A stretch of 64,000 nucleotides of DNA, from positions 3,449,501 through 3,513,500 of the forward strand of contig NZ_BNJI01000001.1 in assembly GCF_016587415.1 (NCBI RefSeq), in the 5' to 3' direction. This document shows positions 17,738 to 27,212 of this stretch, piece after piece; position 1 is the first letter of the stretch, and every line of letters begins with the position of its first letter. A program made the position numbers and the translations under genes. The notes beneath the pieces were generated by a model. It searched no databases. It had not been told where the DNA came from and worked only from the letters and a program-made list of their open reading frames with translations. Source of the stretch: Ktedonobacter sp. SOSP1-85 (lineage in GTDB: Bacteria; Chloroflexota; Ktedonobacteria; Ktedonobacterales; Ktedonobacteraceae).

Positions 17738-20332
17738 ATGAAAATAGAGCGCTTTACAGAGAAAGCCCGCGAGGCCATATATGAGGCATCGGAGATTGCG
17801 CGTAGCCGCAATCATGCGCAGGTAGAGCCAGAGCATTTGCTGAACGCACTCCTGTTGCAAGAGGGCGGGGTTGTACCCCAGGTTATTCAAAAAGCTGGTG
17901 GAAGCACGCAGGCCGTTCTGCGCCGTGTCGAGAGCGACCTGGATCGACTCTCGCGCGTCTATGGCGGCAGTGATCCTGGCATCTCACCTCGCTTGCACAA
18001 AGTCCTGGATGATGCGTGGAGCGAGATGGGGAAATTTAAAGATGAATATATGAGCGTCGAGCATCTGCTCCTGGCGCTCTTCGACAGCGATACCGAGGCG
18101 CGCAAAGCCCTGCAATCTGCTGGCTTGAGTCGCGATTCTGTCTTACAGGCTTTGACATCCATTAGAGGTGCGCAGCGCGTGACCGATCAGAATCCCGAGG
18201 GGAAATATCAGGCGCTGGAGAAGTATGGGCGTAACCTGACCTCGGCGGCGCGCGAGGGAAAGCTTGATCCCGTCATTGGGCGCGACGAAGAGATCCGGCG
18301 CGTAATCCAGGTGCTGAGCCGCCGCACGAAGAATAATCCCGTCTTGATCGGCGAGCCTGGCGTTGGAAAAACAGCCATTGTAGAGGGCCTGGCCCAGCGT
18401 ATTGTGCGTGGTGATGTCCCTAAGACGCTGGAGAATAAGCAGGTCGTGACCCTGGACCTGAGCGCTCTGGTTGCAGGCGCCAAGTTCCGTGGCGAGTTTG
18501 AAGAAAGACTCAAAGCGGTCCTGAAGGAGGTCACCAGTGCCCAGGGCGGCATTATCCTCTTTATCGATGAGTTGCATACTCTTGTCGGAGCGGGAGCCGC
18601 TGAGGGCGCCATGGATGCCTCAAACATGCTCAAGCCAATGCTGGCACGTGGTGAGCTGCATTGTATTGGCGCGACCACGCTCGATGAGTATCGCAAACAT
18701 ATTGAGAAGGACGCCGCGCTTGAGCGTCGTTTCCAGCCAGTGCTGGTCGATCCACCCAGTGTTGAGGATACCATTAGTATTCTGCGTGGCCTGAAACCAC
18801 GCTACGAGGTCCATCATGGCGTACGCATTCAGGATAGCGCCATTGTGGCCGCAGCCATGCTCTCAAATCGCTATATCACAGACCGTTTCCTGCCCGATAA
18901 AGCCATTGACCTGATCGATGAGGCGGCCAGTCATCGTCGTGTGGAGCTGGATAGCACACCAACCGAGATTGATGCCCTGGACCGCCGCATACGCCAGTTA
19001 CAGGTGGAACAGGAGGCGCTGAAGAAAGAGACCGATCCCGCCAGCCGTGAGCGCCGCGAGCGTGTTGAGGCGGATATCGCCAATTTGAATGAGCAACTGC
19101 GCTCCCTGAAACTGGCCCTGGAGAGCGAGCGCGCTCCCGTGGATGAGCTGAGGTCACTCAAGAAGCAGCTTGAAGAAGCCCAGGTTCAGTACGAGCAGGC
19201 CGAGCGCTCCTATGACTACGAGGGCATGGCGCGCCTGCGCTATGGTACCATCAAAGAGCTTGAGGAACGTATCCAGGCGATGGAGGCCAAGCTTTCGACT
19301 GGAGGGTCCTCGCGTATGCTCAAAGAAGAGGTGGATGCCGAGGATGTCGCGAATATCGTCTCGAAATGGACGCATATCCCCGTCTCCAAAATGATGGAGG
19401 GCGAGGTACAGAAGCTCCTGCACATGGAGGAGCGTTTGCGTGAGCGTGTTGTGGGCCAGGAGCAGGCACTTGAGGCGGTCTCAGATGCCATACGTCGCTC
19501 GCGTGCGGGCCTGCAAGACCCCAATCGTCCGCTGGCGAGCTTCCTCTTCCTGGGCCCGACCGGCGTCGGTAAAACCGAGCTGGCGCGTGCCCTGGCCGAG
19601 TTCCTCTTTGATGATGAGCAGGCCATGGTGCGTATTGATATGTCAGAGTACATGGAGAAACACTCGGTCTCGCGCCTGATCGGAGCGCCTCCTGGATATG
19701 TGGGCTACGAAGAAGGCGGCCAGCTCACCGAGGCTGTGCGCCGCCACCCCTATAGTGTGATCCTGCTTGACGAGATCGAGAAGGCCGCGCCCGAAGTCTT
19801 TAACGTTCTGTTGCAGCTATTAGATGATGGGCGTTTGACGGATGGCCAGGGGCGTACGGTCGACTTCCGTAACACCGTCGTTATCATGACCAGTAATGTC
19901 GGCACAGCCTGGTTGCATGAGTATGATGGCATGGACGAGGAAGACGTACAGCGCTCGGTGCGCCAGCGCCTGCGCGAGGAGGGCTTCCGACCCGAGTTTA
20001 TCAACCGTATCGACGAGGTCATCATCTTCCATCCCATCAGCAAGGAGCAGGTGCGCAACATCGTCGATATCCAGATCAACCGCTTGCGCCCACGCCTGGC
20101 CGAGCGCCATATCACGCTCCAACTGACCGATGCCGCTAAGGACTACCTGGCCGAGGAGGGCTACGACCCCCACTTCGGCGCCCGTCCACTCAAACGGACG
20201 ATCCAGAAGGAGGTCGAGAACCGTATCGCGCGCGCTATTCTCGATGGTTCCGTGCGCGACGGCGACACCGTCCAGATCGACGTCCAGAACGGCAAACTAG
20301 CCCTACGCTCCATTGCCGTCCAGGCCATCTAA
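17738..20332 (+). CDS. clpB: ATP-dependent chaperone ClpB
   Basis: An 864-residue AAA+ disaggregase that works with DnaK to rescue aggregated proteins. In order: Clp N domain (1-145), first AAA with Walker A GEPGVGKT (205-212) and Walker B GGIILFIDELHTLVG, coiled-coil middle domain (about 400-520, propeller rich in Glu/Arg), second AAA with GPTGVGKT (near 606) and ILLDEIEKA, and a C-terminal Clp D2 domain ending GARPLKRTIQKEVENRIA. The Met at 17738 is chosen because GGAGG lies just upstream. No ClpP-binding IGL/F loop was noticed, fitting ClpB rather than ClpA/C. Confidence 0.92.
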   Translation: MKIERFTEKAREAIYEASEIARSRNHAQVEPEHLLNALLLQEGGVVPQVIQKAGGSTQAVLRRVESDLDRLSRVYGGSDPGISPRLHKVLDDAWSEMGKFKDEYMSVEHLLLALFDSDTEARKALQSAGLSRDSVLQALTSIRGAQRVTDQNPEGKYQALEKYGRNLTSAAREGKLDPVIGRDEEIRRVIQVLSRRTKNNPVLIGEPGVGKTAIVEGLAQRIVRGDVPKTLENKQVVTLDLSALVAGAKFRGEFEERLKAVLKEVTSAQGGIILFIDELHTLVGAGAAEGAMDASNMLKPMLARGELHCIGATTLDEYRKHIEKDAALERRFQPVLVDPPSVEDTISILRGLKPRYEVHHGVRIQDSAIVAAAMLSNRYITDRFLPDKAIDLIDEAASHRRVELDSTPTEIDALDRRIRQLQVEQEALKKETDPASRERRERVEADIANLNEQLRSLKLALESERAPVDELRSLKKQLEEAQVQYEQAERSYDYEGMARLRYGTIKELEERIQAMEAKLSTGGSSRMLKEEVDAEDVANIVSKWTHIPVSKMMEGEVQKLLHMEERLRERVVGQEQALEAVSDAIRRSRAGLQDPNRPLASFLFLGPTGVGKTELARALAEFLFDDEQAMVRIDMSEYMEKHSVSRLIGAPPGYVGYEEGGQLTEAVRRHPYSVILLDEIEKAAPEVFNVLLQLLDDGRLTDGQGRTVDFRNTVVIMTSNVGTAWLHEYDGMDEEDVQRSVRQRLREEGFRPEFINRIDEVIIFHPISKEQVRNIVDIQINRLRPRLAERHITLQLTDAAKDYLAEEGYDPHFGARPLKRTIQKEVENRIARAILDGSVRDGDTVQIDVQNGKLALRSIAVQAI

Positions 20333-20344
20333 TAGGAAAAAATG

Positions 20345-20402
20345 GGGTAAGTGGTGTGGTGCCGTAGCCGCGTACGCGGCTACGGCACCACACCACTTAC
20401 CC
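20345..20402. terminator. Perfect 58-bp palindrome after clpB
   Basis: Arms 20345-20373 and 20374-20402 are perfectly complementary with no loop. It begins 12 nt after the clpB stop. Its centre (CCGCGTACGCGG) is related to the dispersed 27-bp repeat at 2064 and 5845. Confidence 0.65.
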
Positions 20403-20446
20403 AGGCGAGCGCCGCAGGCGCGAGAGGTCAAGCCAGGAATGTACAC

Positions 20447-21871
20447 ATGGCATTAAAACTAAGAGAGAAAAATATGGCAAGCGAGAATGCGCACTCACAA
20501 GAACAGCAGCATGAGCAACTTCTCCAGACACTGAGCGCTATGCTCATTGAGTTCCAGGTGCTATCTGCGAGTGCAGACCTGCAACACATGCCAGATCTGG
20601 CGAGCCATCTATGCTCACTCGAGCAGATGACCCGGCAGGCCCTGCACCTGGCGCGCACCTCGAGCGACTACCTGGTCCTGCCCGAGCTAGAAGGGCATAC
20701 GCTTGGCGAGGCGCTTGAGCAGCTAGTTGATGCTACTGCCGAGCAGCTTGGACTCTCCAGCCGGGTCACCCTGACAGGTGTGGAGGAACACGCCCAGAAC
20801 GCGGGCGTCACTCATGCTGAATATCTGCTATTTCTCCTGGCGCAGGAGACGCTGTATCAACTGCGCCAGCATCAAGGAGCGCGGCGCGTGCGCCTGACAC
20901 TAGCTTATACACAGGAGGATATCCTCCTGGCGATTGAGGATGATGGCACACTCCCAACGCTAGCCGCGCCCTCGGATCTTCCTACCCCCGATGATCCTTC
21001 GCCCTTCTGGTCTGACGTGCAAGAGGGAGTAGGAAACTTCTCCGAACATATTTATTGTGACCTGCGTGCCCGCCTTGAGGCGATGGGGGGTACCTTGACG
21101 AGCGAGGTGCTTACGCAGGGAACGCGTGTGCAGGCGCGCCTCCCCTATCAGCATGAACGAGCGCAAGCAGTAGTGCCTGCGGAACCCGCGGCCCCTATTT
21201 CTGTCTCGGCACCATCCCAGCCTGAAGCGCGCCTCAGCTTGCTCATAGTCGATGCGCAACCAGTCGTACGCGCGGGCCTGCATCACCTGCTGGAAAGCTA
21301 CGCGGACCTGTGGGTGGTGGGTGAGGCTGGAGATGGGGTGCAGGCCGTGAGCGAGACATTAGAACTGGGACCCCAGGTCGTCTTGCTCGATGCCCAGCTC
21401 CCTGAAGGTCAGAGCCTGGAGGCCCTGCGCCAGATCAAGCAATTGAACCTCAACACGCGTGTCCTGATGCTTTCAACGCAGGAGCGGGAAGATTACCTGT
21501 ATGAAACCTTGCGTGCCGGAGCCGATGGTTATCTCTTAAAAGATGTCTCATCTGAGGAGCTGGCTGAGGCGCTGCGCGTAGTGGCGCGTGGAGAGGTCCT
21601 GGTGCAGCCACAGCTTGCTGGCCGTCTTCTCTCGCGTGTGGGGCGTGAGCGTGAACGGGGAGCGCGTAGCGAGGCGCTTACTACGCGTGAGCTGGAGGTG
21701 TTGCGCCTCCTGGCACGTGGTTTGCGTAATAAAGAGATCGCGGCCCGGCTCTATGTCAGCGAGCGTACCGTCAACTTTCACCTGGCGAATATCTACCAGA
21801 AGATGAATGTCTCAGGCCGGACTGAGGCCTTGAGCAAAGCTCTGGCTCAAGGCCTCGTAGAGGCGCGATAA
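20447..21871 (+). CDS. Histidine-kinase-like ATPase / receiver / LuxR-type regulator fusion
   Basis: A 474-residue fusion. The N-terminal part (about 15-240) looks like a NarX/LiaS-type sensor ATPase region: a helical stretch, then EYLLFLLAQETLYQLRQHQGARRVRLTL and ILLAIEDDG. It lacks a clear phospho-acceptor His. A receiver domain follows (about 263-380; Asp in VVLLDAQLPEG, Lys in GYLLKDVS) and a LuxR/NarL HTH closes the protein (LTTRELEVLRLLARGLRNKEIAARLYVSERTVNFHLANI). It would act as a DNA-binding response regulator that carries its own kinase-like domain. ATG 20447 is preferred; 20474 is an alternative start. Confidence 0.75.
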   Translation: MALKLREKNMASENAHSQEQQHEQLLQTLSAMLIEFQVLSASADLQHMPDLASHLCSLEQMTRQALHLARTSSDYLVLPELEGHTLGEALEQLVDATAEQLGLSSRVTLTGVEEHAQNAGVTHAEYLLFLLAQETLYQLRQHQGARRVRLTLAYTQEDILLAIEDDGTLPTLAAPSDLPTPDDPSPFWSDVQEGVGNFSEHIYCDLRARLEAMGGTLTSEVLTQGTRVQARLPYQHERAQAVVPAEPAAPISVSAPSQPEARLSLLIVDAQPVVRAGLHHLLESYADLWVVGEAGDGVQAVSETLELGPQVVLLDAQLPEGQSLEALRQIKQLNLNTRVLMLSTQEREDYLYETLRAGADGYLLKDVSSEELAEALRVVARGEVLVQPQLAGRLLSRVGRERERGARSEALTTRELEVLRLLARGLRNKEIAARLYVSERTVNFHLANIYQKMNVSGRTEALSKALAQGLVEAR

Positions 21872-21881
21872 TTACTCAATA

Positions 21882-22916
21882 TTATATGTTGCCAGCGCGC
21901 CAGTTATCGACGGCGTGCTTCACTGAAGCGATATAGGCCGCCTCGTTGTTGTTATCCGCGCTGGGAGCATACTTGGGAATAATAGTATCGATGGTACTGC
22001 GTCCCCATTGGGCGACGTAGAGGTTGCGCATAAGTGCGTACCATGAGCGAAAGCCATCTTCCCAGCCATTAAACTTGGCGTAGCCGCCACGGTCCTGGTC
22101 AATGCACTCATGGTCCGGGATACAGCGCAGATTGCCCAGCGACATCGTAGTGCGAGCCTCGCCATTTTTTCCAAAGGTGCTCTCATGCTGGAAAAAGGCC
22201 AGGCCAAAGACCGGATCAATGCCATATTGCACACCCAGGTCATACATGGCTTGCCCCTTGCCTGCCGCCGGAGAGCCAGCGTTAGCCAGCACCTTATTAA
22301 TAAAGTCGGCGGTGACCGTGGGCTTGCCCAGGATCGAGTAGGGCCCTGTTGGGACCGGCACCTTAGGGGGCGCGGGTTTAGGGGACTCCCAGGTCCCCGC
22401 CTTATCGGCGCCAACCTGGATATTGTAGACCTGTCCTCCCGCGTATGGTAAGAGCATCGGCGCACCCGGTCGCTGCGCGATAGCGGCCCAGAGCAAGAGA
22501 GCCAGGAAGACAACGCCAATGAGTGAACTATAGACGAGTGGATTGAGCCAGCGGCGATGCCGGTGTAATGGATGCGGCGCGTAATCGTCGATGACCTGGT
22601 AGCGACGTTTGGATGCGGGCTTACGTGTAGCATTCCTATTTGGTTGTAATGGGCGCGCCGAACGTGGCGCTGGTGTGCCCACCCGCCTGAACTCACTCGT
22701 CTGGCGCTGTGCCTCCGCTGTCGTCCGCCTGATTGCCGCAGTGGTCGTGGGAGTAGGGCGTGTACGCGGCGGAAGCGATTCCGTCAGAATATCTTCATCA
22801 TCAAAGGGATGCTGTTGTACGGCTGGCAATTGTCGAGTAGCTCGAGCGGGTATGGGTGAAGTCGTGTCGACTGGCTGGCGTGGTGAGCGCTTCCTGGCGT
22901 AGTTACCACTCGCCAT
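21882..22916 (-). CDS. Membrane-anchored glucosaminidase-like cell-wall hydrolase
   Basis: A 344-residue protein. Residues 1-125 are disordered and basic (Arg/Thr/Pro rich), and one membrane helix lies at about 130-152 (YSSLIGVVFLALLLWAAIA). A C-terminal mannosyl-glycoprotein endo-beta-N-acetylglucosaminidase/lysozyme-like domain follows (about 195-340) with GLAFFQHESTFGKNG, whose Glu is the likely catalytic acid, and GYAKFNGWEDGFRSW. It would cut peptidoglycan glycan strands outside the cell. A strong AGGAGG precedes the ATG. It is convergent with the regulator fusion (10-bp gap). Confidence 0.78.
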   Translation of the reverse strand: MASGNYARKRSPRQPVDTTSPIPARATRQLPAVQQHPFDDEDILTESLPPRTRPTPTTTAAIRRTTAEAQRQTSEFRRVGTPAPRSARPLQPNRNATRKPASKRRYQVIDDYAPHPLHRHRRWLNPLVYSSLIGVVFLALLLWAAIAQRPGAPMLLPYAGGQVYNIQVGADKAGTWESPKPAPPKVPVPTGPYSILGKPTVTADFINKVLANAGSPAAGKGQAMYDLGVQYGIDPVFGLAFFQHESTFGKNGEARTTMSLGNLRCIPDHECIDQDRGGYAKFNGWEDGFRSWYALMRNLYVAQWGRSTIDTIIPKYAPSADNNNEAAYIASVKHAVDNWRAGNI

Positions 22917-23820
22917 GAATAACCTCCTTATAGGGCCTTTGAACTAGTGTTCTATTGTAGCATAATGCTCAGAACCGCACAAGTTTCCTACCTATATGTT
23001 TCTCTGGCTACACGTTCCGCTTGCGGCTGAAGCGGGGCCAGATACAGGTCTACCATATTCTCACTGGCGCTATAACCGCAGCCTTCATGATAAACCTCTA
23101 GTTAGAAACTATCATATCACCTTTAAAACATCTAAACTAGTAAGAGTTAAGTCCTGTTTTTCGAACTACATTAGAATTTGCTTAGAATCTTAAAGTGCTG
23201 GGCATGATGTTGTGGGCCGGGCATCCGCCCGGCCCACAACATCATGCCCAGCACTGGAGAATAAAAGAGTATGCGGGGTCCTTGCTGGCATGGGCTTGCC
23301 CAGGACTGGCCTTCACAAACATATTATTATTCTGGGAGAGGACATCAGAGGCGATATGCAGGGCCATTATATGTAGACGCTTGCTTTTGCAGCGTCGGCA
23401 CCTAGCCTATAGGTTGGGGTAAGTTACGAAAATGTTCCTTTTTCGTATCCCTCTCGATATATATTAGAGAGAGGCTATTTACCAGGCTTGAGAGCCAACA
23501 GGAATCATTCTGCCTCAACCGCTGAGACTAGCTCAGCAGCCTTCACACCCCCGGCGGGTAAGGGTATGTGGATGCAGGTGCGAAGGGCCAGGGAGGTATT
23601 CATAGGTGATTATATGGCGTTTGTAGAGTATTATATAAAGAAGATAGCAAAAACTCTGCCAGCTTATAGTCCTATGTCGTCATCATGCTAGGGGAAACGA
23701 ACGTTGTAAGAGAGTGTATGTAACTCGTTAATCCAGATAAAAAATAGTGGAGCGACGCAAGCAAAAGTTGCGAGTAGTAAATAGTACTTTATTCTATTTT
23801 CTGAAAGGGGCGTCTGTCCT
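22917..23820. other. 904-bp region without a supported gene
   Basis: Only short, unrelated open frames occur. The strongest feature is the hairpin at 23194-23255. A degenerate GCTGGCATGG copy of the 5409/17405 repeat lies at about 23284. The GTG-start gene at 23821 has AAAGGGG upstream. Confidence 0.5.
23194..23255. repeat. Perfect 29-bp-arm hairpin with GGGCATCCGCCC core
   Basis: Arms 23194-23222 and 23227-23255 are perfectly complementary around the loop ATCC. The core is the same as in the hairpin at 1980-2037 while the outer arms differ. It is not next to a recognised gene end, which argues against a pure terminator role. Confidence 0.65.
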
Positions 23821-24399
23821 GTGAATTTTGTATATGCAAATCTGAGCACCTCCCTGGCCACTACCCAGCCTGGCTGGCTCACAACACTGCAAAACCTGGT
23901 TGGTCCTATGGTCGCTTGTATGGTGGCCTTCCTGGTAGTATTCTGGCTGAGCACCGTTATTTGGACGTTTCGCGACATTCGCGCGCGCACGCAAGACTTC
24001 CTCCTGCAGATTATCTCTACCGTCGCTGTCGCCATCTTTCCGATTGCGGGCGTCTTTGTGTATATGATTCTGCGCCCCCGCCAGACCCTGGCCGAGATCT
24101 ATGAGCGCCAGTTGGAAGAAGAGTCGCTCCTGGCTGAAATGACCGAGCGCCAGACGTGCAGCAATTGCCATGCACGCATCGAGTCGGATTTCCAGGTCTG
24201 CCCCTCCTGTGGCCAGAAGCTCAAGCGCTCCTGCCCCAAGTGCGAGCGCTTGCTGGAACTGCGCTGGACCTTTTGCCCGTACTGCACAACCAATCTGGCA
24301 GGCGCGCCTATGCCGAGTATGCCAGGCATGGCTAATATGCCGGGCGTTCCCAACTCAAACATTCCTATGGGGGGACCGATTCCCGGGAATCGTTTCTAG
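23821..24399 (+). CDS. Membrane protein with double zinc ribbon
   Basis: A 192-residue protein. Two membrane helices lie at about 30-85 (ACMVAFLVVFWLSTVIWTF, then IISTVAVAIFPIAGVFVYMI), followed by a short helix and a double zinc ribbon with four CxxC knuckles: CSNC, CPSC, CPKC and CPYC. The C-terminus is a flexible Met/Pro/Gly-rich tail. Double zinc ribbon domains mediate protein contacts; no enzyme domain is present. The start is GTG. A hairpin terminator follows 12 nt after the stop. Confidence 0.7.
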   Translation: MNFVYANLSTSLATTQPGWLTTLQNLVGPMVACMVAFLVVFWLSTVIWTFRDIRARTQDFLLQIISTVAVAIFPIAGVFVYMILRPRQTLAEIYERQLEEESLLAEMTERQTCSNCHARIESDFQVCPSCGQKLKRSCPKCERLLELRWTFCPYCTTNLAGAPMPSMPGMANMPGVPNSNIPMGGPIPGNRF

Positions 24400-24410
24400 C
24401 CAAACTATGC

Positions 24411-24464
24411 GAGATGAAGTGTGTCCCCTGATGGCCCAGGTCACCAGGGGACACACTTCATCTC
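24411..24464. terminator. 20-bp-arm hairpin terminator
   Basis: Arms 24411-24430 and 24445-24464 are perfectly complementary with a 14-nt loop, 12 nt after the stop of the zinc-ribbon gene. On the plus strand it is followed by a pyrimidine run (TTCCCTTTTC), so it may act as an intrinsic terminator. Confidence 0.65.
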
Positions 24465-24513
24465 TTCCCTTTTCTTTCCCCTTGCGGTTGTCCGTTCAAC
24501 CCACTTCTCTGCT

Positions 24514-24541
24514 TTGTTTATCAAGCAAAATGTGCTATAAT
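24514..24541 (+). promoter_or_regulatory. Candidate gyrB promoter
   Basis: TTGTTT (24514-24519), a 16-bp spacer and TATAAT (24536-24541) with an extended TG before the -10. The 24400-24918 gap has no other gene, so this would give gyrB a 5' leader of about 370 nt. Confidence 0.5.
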
Positions 24542-24918
24542 GATGTGGCACACAGTGGCTTTCATTGCCACTTTTTCTATGCTTAAGTAGAATACTTACA
24601 CACAGAGAAATACTAGCCTTCCACAGTCGTCTGTCGCTCATCCTGGAACGCGTATAGCACGTGTCATGTATAAGGCGAACGCCAGGCGAAACCTGAAGAC
24701 GTCCAACCAGCAGGCATTGGGGCTAGCTTCTACATCTATAACTCGCCCCCTGTTCCTAGCGCTACTACTGTTGTGCCATTGTGGTAGGGGGACCAGCCAC
24801 GACGATCACTCAAAGAACAGCAATTCGTATCAGACCGCGGCTTGTCCGTTGTTTATCCAGGCGCAACGGCCTCCGCCGCAGTTCCGTGTTTACTGAGCAA
24901 AAGGAATGTACAGGTTCT

Positions 24919-26949
24919 ATGGCAAAGACAAGAGAATCAATAATGGCAGAGCACATTTCAGATGAGCAGGAGGCCCTAGCAACTCCTGCCAATACAATCT
25001 CTAGCAGTGATGAGGTTGACCTGGGTAGCACCACTCAGAATCATGGCAACAATGGCTATAGCGGCCAGAATATTCAGATTCTCGAAGGCTTAGAAGCTGT
25101 ACGTGTGCGTCCAGGTATGTATATCGGGGCGACCGATCAGCGTGGCCTCCATCACCTCATCCAGGAGGTGGTCGACAACAGTGTTGACGAGGTTATGGCC
25201 GGCTATGCCGATATCATCCAGGTCACCATTCATGCCGATGGCTCGGTCACGATTGAGGATAATGGTCGCGGTATCCCTGTTGAAGAGCATCACCAGCGCC
25301 CGGGCATGTCGACGCTTGAAGTCGTGATGACGGTCCTGCATGCCGGTGGTAAGTTTGGCGGTGGCGGCTACCAGATCAGTAGTGGTCTACATGGCGTCGG
25401 TGTCTCGGTGGTGAACGCGCTCTCAGAGTGGTGCCAGGTCGATGTCAGGCGCGATGGAAAAATCTATCGCCAGCGCTATGAAAAGGGCACGCCTGTCACC
25501 AAGCTAGCCGCTGTAGGCAGCTTCGAGGGCACGGGTACCCGGACCTCTTTTCTGCCCGATCTCTCCGTTATGGAGACACGCGACTATAACTTTGATATCC
25601 TCGCCCAGCGCTTCCGCGAGATGGCCTACCTCAATCGCGGCATGACCATTGGCATTCGCGATGAGCGCAGCGACCGTGAAGCAACCTTCTACTTCGAGGG
25701 CGGCCTGGTCTCCTTTGTTCGCTACCTCAACAAGAATCGCAACACGCTTCAGGCACGCCCCGCGAGCGCCAGCCGCGAGATTGATAAAGTCAAAGTCGAT
25801 ATTGCTCTGCAATATAATGATAGCTGGTCAACCACCGAGTTCTCGTTTGCCAATGGCATCAACACCGTAGATGGTGGCATGCACATCACTGGTTTTCGTA
25901 GCGCCCTCACGCGCTCTCTTAATGACTATGCCCGCAAGGCTGGTCTGCTCAAAGAGAAGGATCCCAATCTAACTGGCGACGACGTACGCCAGGGCCTGGC
26001 CGTAATAGTCAGCGTGAAGATCCCTAATCCACAGTTCGAGGCCCAGACCAAGAGCAAACTGAACAATGCCGAGGTCCGCCCTATCGTCGAAAACATCACC
26101 GCGGACATGCTCAACCGCTACCTGGAGGAGACCCCCAGCGAGGCCAAGACCATCATCAGCAAGTGTCTGACCTCCGCCAAGGCACGTGAGGCCGCCCGGG
26201 CCGCACGTGACCTCGTCCAGCGCAAAAACGTGCTCGACACCACGCTCCCTGGCAAGCTGGCCGACTGTAGCGAGCGGCGCGCAGACCGCTGTGAGCTGTA
26301 CCTGGTCGAGGGTGATTCCGCTGGTGGCTCGGCAAAACAAGGGCGTGATCGCCACTTCCAGGCCATCCTCCCCCTGCGTGGTAAGATCCTCAACGTCGAG
26401 CGCGTCACGCTGGACAAGATCCTGCACAACGAAGAGGTCAAAAATATCATTACCGCCGTGGGTGTGGGTATTGGTGAGCAGTTCAATCTCTCCCGCCTGC
26501 GCTATGGCCGCGTCGTTATTATGTGCGACGCTGACGTTGACGGCGCGCACATTCGCACCCTCCTGCTGACCTTCTTCTACCGCTATATGCCCGAACTGAT
26601 CGGTGGCGGCCATCTCTACATCGCGCAGCCACCTCTCTACCACGTCAAGTTTGGTAAGCAGATCCACTTCGTCTACACGGAAGAAGAGCGTGATGCCCTG
26701 ATCGACGAATACAAGGCCACGCACAACGGCAAGGAGCCCGAGGTTGGCCGCTATAAAGGCCTGGGTGAGATGAACCCGGAGACCCTCTGGGAGACCACCA
26801 TGGACCCTGAGCGCCGTACCATCCTCAAAGTCTCCGTCGATGAGGCCGTCGAGGCCGACAAGGTCTTCAGCATGCTCATGGGTGACGAGGTCGCGCCCCG
26901 CCGCCGCTTCATCGAGAGCCACGCCCGCAACGCCAACCTGGACATCTAA
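24919..26949 (+). CDS. gyrB: DNA gyrase/topoisomerase IV subunit B
   Basis: A 676-residue type IIA topoisomerase ATPase subunit. It has the GHKL ATPase (VRPGMYIGAT, EVVDNSVDEVMAGYA, IEDNGRGIPVE, SSGLHGVGVSVVNALSEW), a transducer domain, and a TOPRIM domain with ELYLVEGDSAGGSAKQGRDRHFQAILPLRGKILNVE and MCDADVDGAHIRTLLLTF. The C-terminal block ends RRRFIESHARNANLDI as in GyrB. A 50-residue N-terminal extension is not conserved. ATG at 24919 is the most likely start; 24943 is possible. GyrA is not next to it. A Tn7-like element begins 10 bp after the stop, so the 3' end of this gene is the likely attachment site. Confidence 0.9.
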   Translation: MAKTRESIMAEHISDEQEALATPANTISSSDEVDLGSTTQNHGNNGYSGQNIQILEGLEAVRVRPGMYIGATDQRGLHHLIQEVVDNSVDEVMAGYADIIQVTIHADGSVTIEDNGRGIPVEEHHQRPGMSTLEVVMTVLHAGGKFGGGGYQISSGLHGVGVSVVNALSEWCQVDVRRDGKIYRQRYEKGTPVTKLAAVGSFEGTGTRTSFLPDLSVMETRDYNFDILAQRFREMAYLNRGMTIGIRDERSDREATFYFEGGLVSFVRYLNKNRNTLQARPASASREIDKVKVDIALQYNDSWSTTEFSFANGINTVDGGMHITGFRSALTRSLNDYARKAGLLKEKDPNLTGDDVRQGLAVIVSVKIPNPQFEAQTKSKLNNAEVRPIVENITADMLNRYLEETPSEAKTIISKCLTSAKAREAARAARDLVQRKNVLDTTLPGKLADCSERRADRCELYLVEGDSAGGSAKQGRDRHFQAILPLRGKILNVERVTLDKILHNEEVKNIITAVGVGIGEQFNLSRLRYGRVVIMCDADVDGAHIRTLLLTFFYRYMPELIGGGHLYIAQPPLYHVKFGKQIHFVYTEEERDALIDEYKATHNGKEPEVGRYKGLGEMNPETLWETTMDPERRTILKVSVDEAVEADKVFSMLMGDEVAPRRRFIESHARNANLDI

Positions 26950-26966
26950 GAGAGAAATATGTAGGT

Positions 26967-27030
26967 TATCACAAATACTTGGCCCCGTATCACAAATATT
27001 TGGCGAAGTTTTTCACAAATATTTGGCGGG
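26967..27030 (+). repeat. tnsB site: Three direct TnsB-binding-like repeats, left end
   Basis: The motif CACAAATATTTGG (first copy CACAAATACTTGG) occurs at 26970, 26991 and 27014, in each case preceded by TAT or TTT. The spacing of 21 and 23 bp is close to the 22-bp TnsB sites of Tn7 ends. The nearest CRISPR or phage explanation fails because only three short copies with no spacers exist. Confidence 0.75.
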
Positions 27031-27179
27031 GCCAAATAAACCAAAATTTTTAGGAGGTAGTTAGGACTTTAAAATCCGCACCTGTATAAAATTCTTGAAG
27101 ATTTGTATCAGCTCGTAAGCGAATTATATCCTAGCATCTAGATACGGGTAGCTTGCTTTCCACGAGTATTAGTGACGTT

Positions 27180-27212
27180 AATTGATACACTCATCTTATG
27201 AGTGTATCAATT
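27180..27212. promoter_or_regulatory. Perfect 15-bp inverted repeat, operator or terminator
   Basis: Arms 27180-27194 and 27198-27212 (AATTGATACACTCAT and its complement) with a 3-nt spacer. It lies 206 bp before the rightward defence operon. It could be an operator for a dimeric regulator or an insulating terminator; no poly-T of useful length follows. Confidence 0.45.

Noticed and set aside
22996..23691. Short open frames between the glucosaminidase and zinc-ribbon genes
   Set aside because: They have no ribosome sites, no family features and one runs through the perfect hairpin at 23194.
25969..26922. Long open frame antisense to gyrB
   Set aside because: It is a shadow of GC-rich gyrB codons; the sense strand carries the conserved TOPRIM motifs.
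26967..27030. Short direct repeats, possible CRISPR array
   Set aside because: Only three copies, 21-23 bp apart with 8-10 bp between cores, and no cas gene anywhere in the window; the inverted copy at 57075 makes transposon ends the better reading.
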